A DNA stretch of 64,000 nt, taken from Lewinellaceae bacterium. Lineage in GTDB: Bacteria > Bacteroidota > Bacteroidia > Chitinophagales > Saprospiraceae. Positions 59,275 to 64,000 of this stretch are shown piece by piece. Positions within the stretch are counted from its first letter, which is position 1. Each line of letters starts with the position of its first letter. The notes under the pieces were generated by a model, which searched no databases, was not told the DNA's origin, and saw only the letters and a program-made list of their open reading frames with translations. Position numbers and translations under genes: made by a program. Location: assembly GCA_020636325.1 (NCBI GenBank), contig JACJYC010000016.1:1-64000 (forward strand), in the 5' to 3' direction.

Positions 59275-59400
59275 ACTCAAGGGGTTAACATTATGAACTA
59301 AATAGAAGTAAACGCTCTGCTAATATAAATCCAACCTATGCCTTTTTGGTTCAAATCCCTGTATTAAAAAAGCCCGAACTGCCGTTCCTCGGTGCAAGGA

Positions 59401-59823
59401 TTATGGGGTCAAACCCTCAAAAATAATGGTATCATTGACTTGATCCAGGGTAACCTTCAATTTGTTACCGTCCTCGAAAGGTAATTCAAATGCTTTGCCC
59501 CAATCAATATCAGCACCGGTAACGATCAGGTTTCCGGACGTGTTGGTTTCGAAATCAATGGAAGGAGAATCTGATACATCGGAGGTATGTGTGATATCCG
59601 GGCTGCTCAAACTCTGGCCGTCTGTCATGGACAGTTGCCATTCGCTGCCGGTATACGCGACATTCAATAAAAAAGCGGGGCCGTTTCGTAGCGTGTAGGA
59701 ATAGCTTGGGCCAGTAACTACGGGGTCCAGCTTAAGTGACGTATACGAGTTGCCGAAACTGATTTCGTACAACATGGTTAAAGACGTGAGGCTTGGTCCT
59801 TTTGCTACCATGATCGTTGCCAT
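59401..59823 (-). CDS. Small beta-rich protein of unknown function
   Basis: A 140-residue protein without a signal peptide: MATIMVAKGPSLTSLTMLYE and then alternating short strands (LRNGPAFLLNVAYTGSEW, DDITHTSDVSD, PSIDFETNTSGNLIVTGADI). It is Ser/Thr-rich and has no family I can name. It lies on the same strand as, and 127 bases upstream of, the 58861-59274 gene. A candidate -7 box (TATTTTTG, 59967-59960) is about 135 bases from the start. Confidence 0.55.
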   Translation of the reverse strand: MATIMVAKGPSLTSLTMLYEISFGNSYTSLKLDPVVTGPSYSYTLRNGPAFLLNVAYTGSEWQLSMTDGQSLSSPDITHTSDVSDSPSIDFETNTSGNLIVTGADIDWGKAFELPFEDGNKLKVTLDQVNDTIIFEGLTP

Positions 59824-59959
59824 AGTGTTGAGTGTTAGTTTTGAATAAAAGGGATCTATGCGTAGTTTTATCGGCTGATCGGGGTGGGGGTTGAATCCAT
59901 CTTGGGAAAGCTGCCTAACTGAACTAGTTAAACTGATTTATGTATGAAGATCATGAGGG

Positions 59960-59967
59960 CAAAAATA
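59960..59967 (-). promoter_or_regulatory. Candidate -7 box for the small beta-rich gene
   Basis: TATTTTTG on the minus strand fits TAnnTTTG. No -33 element at the right distance; the leader would be about 130 bases. Weak. Confidence 0.35.
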
Positions 59968-60054
59968 GGGTGCAAAACGATAAGCGTTTTACTATAATTT
60001 GGCCTCAAATTAAAAACCCAATTTTGAATAATTTCCGGATAGAAAGAATGGGGC

Positions 60055-60062
60055 TATCTTTG
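60055..60062 (+). promoter_or_regulatory. -7 promoter box for the 60080 gene
   Basis: TATCTTTG, 17 bases before ATG 60080, identical to the boxes at 31445, 44354 and 51529. Confidence 0.6.
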
Positions 60063-60079
60063 CCTGCACAATTTTGCTT

Positions 60080-61684
60080 ATGAACCAGCCGGGTGCTTTA
60101 TTTGAGTTGATCGCTTCAATGTCGCAGAGTGAGAAGCGCTATTTCCGCCTTTTTTCTGCCCTTCAAAGCGGTACCAAACAATATGAATACTTATTTGACG
60201 CCGTCGATCAGGCGTTGCCGGAGCCGGGTACAGCGGTGGATTATCATGCCCTGGAGCAGGTTGTCAGGCTGAAGCTGGAAGAAGGGGCGCTGGTGGCCCA
60301 AAATCAATACCCGGTTGTCAAAAATCACCTGTACAACCATATCCTGAAGGCTTTGCGATACAGCAGGGAGGACCAGCAGGAGCCCGAAGTGAGGATCACC
60401 AACTGGATTTCGGAATCCATAAATCTGGAAAAGAAAGGGTTGTTCGCTCAAGCATTGTCACGCCTGGTCAAAGCCAGAAAACTCGCTGAAAAATATGAAA
60501 ACCTTCCGCTGCTGGTAGAAATCCTGGACCGGATGATCCGCCTGAATGCCCAACATCCACCTGATAAAAAGAAATGGTTTGAGAACTACATGCATACGCA
60601 ACAGGAAAAAGCGAGGGCGGTAGAAAACCTCAGGTTGGAAAGCGTGTACAAACAATTGTATTTCGACCTGCTGGCTTTATACAAGTCGCGGACGGAGATC
60701 AAGGACTCGAAGGCCAGGATCAAGGCCATTTTTGAAAACGAACTGCTGACCCAGTCCGAAAAGGCCGTCACATTTAATGCCCAGATCTACCTGTATTCCC
60801 TGCTATCTTTCCGGCATTTGCTGGACGGCAACAAGGAGCGCATGGTATTTTACCAGAAAAAAGTCATACAAACCTGGGAAAACTATGACCACCTTATTGA
60901 GATTGACCCGGTCAGGTTTAAGGTTGCCATTTACAATTACCTGGTTTATAACCATGCCCTGCAAGATTTAAAAGAATTCGAAACCTATATCAACCGGTTC
61001 AAGAAATTGATGAAATCGACTTCCGGCAGCATCGGACCGAACGCCTCGTCGGAAGTGGTATCCGATTACGAACGCCTGGTCCAGTTGCAATACATCTTGT
61101 TGCTGAACACCGGTGAAATAGATAAAGCCATGACGCTCACCAGGGAAGTGGAGCATTGGCTCGCACAACCCGGCATAGAGGAAAAAATGAGACCCGGGGC
61201 TTTGATCTGGATACAGTTTGATTGCTTTATTTCCTATTTTTTCAATGAACAGTACCATGAAAGCCAGGTTCGCGTCGACAAGATCCACGCTTTGCCGAAA
61301 GCCCAGGGTAACGAGGTAAAGCTGACGGCCTCCATGCTTGAATTGATCATCCTTTACGAATTGAACATCGATGAACGCTTTCAAAGCTACAAAACCTCTT
61401 CCGCCATACACCAGTATAAAAGATCGCAGCACTACAAGGCTTTTGAAAAAATGGTTCTGAGCAATCTCAAAAAACTTCGAAACCCCAAAGGCAATCACAG
61501 AAAGAAATTATTGAGCTTTGAAAAAGCATTTGATGAGTTCGAACGCAACAGTTCGGGGCAATCCATCTCGGGTATGGGAGAAGTGAAGATCTGGCTAAAG
61601 GCCAAGGTGCAGAAAAAATCTTTGAAAACAGTATCCAAAGAATTGGCCCAGGAACAACTCAATCCGGTTGCCGAAAAGGTCTGA
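60080..61684 (+). CDS. Large helical protein of unknown function
   Basis: A 534-residue, strongly helical and charged cytoplasmic protein with no signal peptide and no membrane segment. The sequence has the irregular helix-hairpin pattern of TPR-like repeats (for example LSRLVKARKLAEKYENLPLL near 130 and LLNTGEIDKAMTLTREVEHW near 345) but no clear canonical TPR unit. The first residues (MNQPGALFELIASMSQSEKR) begin a compact helical domain. It ends in a basic segment (KIWLKAKVQKKSLKTVSKEL). I know no function. ATG 60080 is preferred over TTG 60074. It is monocistronic: own promoter box, and a tRNA gene lies beyond on the other strand. Confidence 0.8.
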   Translation: MNQPGALFELIASMSQSEKRYFRLFSALQSGTKQYEYLFDAVDQALPEPGTAVDYHALEQVVRLKLEEGALVAQNQYPVVKNHLYNHILKALRYSREDQQEPEVRITNWISESINLEKKGLFAQALSRLVKARKLAEKYENLPLLVEILDRMIRLNAQHPPDKKKWFENYMHTQQEKARAVENLRLESVYKQLYFDLLALYKSRTEIKDSKARIKAIFENELLTQSEKAVTFNAQIYLYSLLSFRHLLDGNKERMVFYQKKVIQTWENYDHLIEIDPVRFKVAIYNYLVYNHALQDLKEFETYINRFKKLMKSTSGSIGPNASSEVVSDYERLVQLQYILLLNTGEIDKAMTLTREVEHWLAQPGIEEKMRPGALIWIQFDCFISYFFNEQYHESQVRVDKIHALPKAQGNEVKLTASMLELIILYELNIDERFQSYKTSSAIHQYKRSQHYKAFEKMVLSNLKKLRNPKGNHRKKLLSFEKAFDEFERNSSGQSISGMGEVKIWLKAKVQKKSLKTVSKELAQEQLNPVAEKV

Positions 61685-61691
61685 ACGAAAA

Positions 61692-61717
61692 GGCCCATCG
61701 ATCCAGATCGATGGGCC
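61692..61717 (-). terminator. Terminator of the tRNA-Gly transcript
   Basis: A perfect 11-bp stem (GGCCCATCGAT at 61692-61702 with 61707-61717), 4-base loop, followed on the minus strand by TTTTCGTT. It lies 4 bases past the tRNA 3' end; on the plus strand no T-run follows the stem. Confidence 0.85.
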
Positions 61718-61721
61718 GTTG

Positions 61722-61793
61722 AGCGGGCAATGGGAATCGAACCCACGGCCCTCAGCTTGGGAAGCTGATGCTCTACCCCTGAGCTATGCCCGC
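61722..61793 (-). tRNA. tRNA-Gly (anticodon CCC)
   Basis: A 72-base cloverleaf on the minus strand: acceptor GCGGGCA/TGCCCGC with U73, D-arm GCTC/GAGC, anticodon stem TCAGC/GCTGA around loop TTCCCAA with anticodon CCC (reads GGG), 5-base variable loop, and T-arm GTGGG/CCCAT with TTCGATT. The CCA end is not encoded. U73 is the usual discriminator of bacterial tRNA-Gly. Confidence 0.95.
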
Positions 61794-61852
61794 TGTTCTG
61801 TGCATGCAAAATTAAGGGTATTTTTGTAACTCGCAATGGGTTTTTTAGGGTT

Positions 61853-62110
61853 TTACCGCCCCTGCAGTAATTCTTCCAATTCCAGCTTATCTCCCATTTT
61901 CCGCTGCAGTACTATCAGATCCTGAAAAAGTGTCCTCACTTTCTCCGCGTACTCCGGCATTTCGGCCAGGTCCTCCACTTCCAGTGGGTCCTTCTCAAGG
62001 TCGAACAGCATAACTTTCCGGAGTTTCGGGTAAACCAACAGTTTATATCCTTCCTTGCGGAAGAATCGGATAAACCTTTTCCCCCCTCCATTGTTTCGCC
62101 ACTGTCTCAA
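61853..62110 (-). pseudogene. C-terminal remnant of a sulfatase
   Basis: An 85-codon frame whose last 70 residues read GYKLLVYPKLRKVMLFDLEK then DPLEVEDLAEMPEYAEKVRT, the standard C-terminal part of type I sulfatases (where the protein is normally 450-550 residues). The catalytic N-terminal part (CxPxR sulfatase signature) is absent; the upstream sequence is replaced by the start of the TonB receptor gene on the other strand. The first 13 residues (MRQWRNNGGGKRF) do not look like sulfatase. It is unlikely to be functional. Its stop codon lies 60 bases from the tRNA. Confidence 0.75.
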
Positions 62111-62121
62111 CCGCTATCGCC

Positions 62122-64000
62122 ATGAAATCAGCAGCCTTTCTGATCCTTTTGTTCTGTTTCACCGGCCTGACGGCGCAAACCGCTATCATCAAGGGTACGG
62201 TAGCCGATGCCGCTACAAACGAACCAATCCCATTTGCCAATATCCTGGTGCTGGACACGGAAACCGGCGCCACGACGGATATTGACGGCCATTTCGAAAT
62301 CACCGGCCTGACGCCCGGGTTGTATGCCTTGCGCGCCACCTATGTCGGCTATCAGGAAGCGGTTTTTTATGAATTGCAGGCTACCAGCGCCAAACCCCTG
62401 GTGGTCGACTTTCGGCTTGAACCCGCTGCGGAAGAATTGGCGGAAATCGTGGTCAGCGCCCCGCCGTTCAAAAAGACCGAGGAAAGCCCCGTTTCCCTCC
62501 GCACCATCGGCGTAACGGAAATTCAGCGCAACCCCGGCGCCAACCGGGATATTTCAAAGGTGGTCCAGTCATTGCCGGGCGTGACCTCTACGGCATCCTT
62601 CCGCAACGACCTGATCATCCGGGGAGGAGCGCCCAATGAGAACCGGTTTTATCTCGACGAGGTGGAAACGCCCAACATCAACCATTTTGCCACCCAGGGC
62701 GCCTCCGGCGGACCGGTAGGCCTGATCAATGTCAACTTTATCCGGGAGGTCGATTTTTACAGCGGCGCCTTCCCGGCCAACCGGGGAAATGCCCTGAGCT
62801 CGGTGTTCAACTTCCAGCAGCGCGACGGCCGCGACGACCGGCTCGGCGGCAATTTTACCCTCGGCGCTACCGATTTCGGCTTGATGCTGGAAGGCCCCCT
62901 TTCCGATAAAACCACTTTCCTGCTGTCCGCCAGGCGGTCATACCTCCAGTTTTTGTTCAAAGCCCTGGGGTTGCCCTTCCTGCCGACCTACAACGACTTC
63001 CAGGCCAAGGTCAAATACAAGATCGACAAGCAAAACGAAATCTCCTTCATCGGGCTGGGCGCCATTGACGAGTTCAAACTCAACCTCGACGCCGACGAAA
63101 CGGAAGAACAGCGATTCCTGCTCGATCAGCTCCCCGTAGCCCCACAATGGAGTTATACCAACGGCCTGGTGTACAAGCACTACGGCCAGAACGGCTACTG
63201 GACCTTCGTCCTCAGCCGCAATATGCTCAACAACGAAGCGACCAAGTACCTGCGCAACGACGATACCGACCCCGGCAACCTCATCCTGCAATACAGGTCG
63301 CAGGAAATCGAGAACAAATTCCGGGTGGAACGCAATGTCCGCTTCAACAGCTTTAAAGTGATCTACGGGCTGAACTATGAACGCGTCAAGTACAACAACC
63401 GGACCTTCAACCGGATCTTTACCGGCGCCGGCCCCCAAACGGTGGATTACAGCGCTGCATTCGGGATGCACAAGTTCGGCGGCTTTATCCAGGCAGGCAG
63501 AAAATGGCTGAACGAACGCCTGACCGCCTCCGTCGGCTTCCGGATCGACGGCAACAGCTATTCTCCCCGGATGAGCAATCCGCTGGACCAGTTCTCCCCC
63601 AGGGCCTCCCTTTCGTATGCCCTTACGGACCATTTCTCCCTCAATTTCAATACCGGCATTTTTTACCAATTGCCGCCCTACACGGTACTTGGATACCAGG
63701 AAAACGGTGAACTCGTCAATAAGGAAAACAAGATCCGCTATATCCGCAACGCGCAACTGGTATTCGGCGTCGAACTCAATACGGCGGCCAATTCCAGGTT
63801 CAGCCTCGAAGGATATTACAAGGCTTACAACGACTATCCGTTCCTGTTGCGCGACAGCGTTACCCTGGCCAACCTGGGCGGCGACTTCGGGGTGATCGGC
63901 AATGAACCCGCTATTCCCAAATCCAACGGGCGGACCTACGGCCTTGAATTCCTGTTTCAGCAACGGCTGTTCAAGGGTTTTTACGGCATTGCCGCCTATA
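62122..64000 (+). CDS. TonB-dependent receptor, partial (continues beyond window)
   Basis: The frame opens at ATG 62122 and stays open to the window end (626 residues). It has a signal peptide (FLILLFCFTGLTAQ), a carboxypeptidase-regulatory-like domain (AIIKGTVADAATNEPIPFAN, about 22-105), and a plug domain with SLPGVTSTASFRNDLIIRGG (about 158-177), YLDEVETPNINHF and SGAFPANRGNALSSVF, then about 360 residues of barrel. It resembles the receptors at 17007 and 25088 only in the family-level motifs. The carboxypeptidase domain lies closest to the tRNA; the sulfatase remnant overlaps its upstream side on the other strand. Cargo unknown; no partner gene is visible before the window ends. Confidence 0.92.
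   Translation, partial: MKSAAFLILLFCFTGLTAQTAIIKGTVADAATNEPIPFANILVLDTETGATTDIDGHFEITGLTPGLYALRATYVGYQEAVFYELQATSAKPLVVDFRLEPAAEELAEIVVSAPPFKKTEESPVSLRTIGVTEIQRNPGANRDISKVVQSLPGVTSTASFRNDLIIRGGAPNENRFYLDEVETPNINHFATQGASGGPVGLINVNFIREVDFYSGAFPANRGNALSSVFNFQQRDGRDDRLGGNFTLGATDFGLMLEGPLSDKTTFLLSARRSYLQFLFKALGLPFLPTYNDFQAKVKYKIDKQNEISFIGLGAIDEFKLNLDADETEEQRFLLDQLPVAPQWSYTNGLVYKHYGQNGYWTFVLSRNMLNNEATKYLRNDDTDPGNLILQYRSQEIENKFRVERNVRFNSFKVIYGLNYERVKYNNRTFNRIFTGAGPQTVDYSAAFGMHKFGGFIQAGRKWLNERLTASVGFRIDGNSYSPRMSNPLDQFSPRASLSYALTDHFSLNFNTGIFYQLPPYTVLGYQENGELVNKENKIRYIRNAQLVFGVELNTAANSRFSLEGYYKAYNDYPFLLRDSVTLANLGGDFGVIGNEPAIPKSNGRTYGLEFLFQQRLFKGFYGIAAY

Overview
The window looks like a chromosomal stretch of a Bacteroidota bacterium, most likely of the Saprospiraceae/Lewinella type. 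The clues are a SusC/SusD pair, several TonB-dependent receptors with carboxypeptidase-regulatory N-termini, DUF4249 lipoproteins, type IX secretion tails of both the short C-terminal and the CHU_C/type B kind, gliding/SUMF1-type proteins, and promoters of the Bacteroidota type (TTTG, about 20 nt, TAnnTTTG; mostly only the -7 box is visible). Family placement is inference from gene content, not from a marker gene. No prophage, intact insertion sequence, CRISPR array or rRNA was seen.

Regions. 1-2450: kdsA (Kdo-8-phosphate synthase), a small exported protein and a secreted thioredoxin-like protein. 2560-27500: about 25 kb, all on the plus strand, of outer-membrane and surface genes. SusC and SusD are followed by three giant paralogous FG-GAP/ASPIC lipoproteins (about 1,100 residues each). 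These are interleaved with an unknown small lipoprotein, a CHU_C-tailed type IX cargo protein, and two TonB-receptor/DUF4249 pairs placed in mirror order around the third FG-GAP gene. This is the most distinctive part of the window. 27579-33549: housekeeping and envelope genes (gcvH, a VanZ-like protein, an unusual TonB, a TPR protein, a rhodanese sulfurtransferase, a FAD oxidoreductase). 33969-39189: a secreted PDZ protein with a type IX tail, then a translationally coupled DUF4956/CotH pair in which CotH is fused to a right-handed beta-helix. 39514-48157: a type IX cargo protein, TerC, two glycosyltransferases, a SUMF1-like protein, an orphan NarL-type regulator and a Skp/OmpH-like chaperone. 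48158-58810: an Asp-box (sortilin-like) protein, a PLP deaminase/desulfhydrase homologue, a membrane-anchored MutS-like ATPase, a lectin-domain type IX cargo protein, a broken Rpn/PD-(D/E)XK gene, and a GH3-type adenylating enzyme. 58861-64000: three genes I cannot name, tRNA-Gly(CCC), a sulfatase tail remnant and the first 626 residues of another TonB receptor that runs off the window.

How the genes may work together (inference). The 25-kb block reads as a surface acquisition/adhesion system: TonB-powered pores with SusD or DUF4249 lipoprotein partners and calcium-binding beta-propeller lipoproteins that could bind large ligands at the cell surface. A TonB energy transducer lies just downstream.

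A second theme is intergenic arrays of 7-9 bp units, found at nine or more places. One heptamer family (GTYGTAA) recurs at three loci and one octamer family recurs in both orientations at two. They sit next to start codons, promoter boxes and gene ends.
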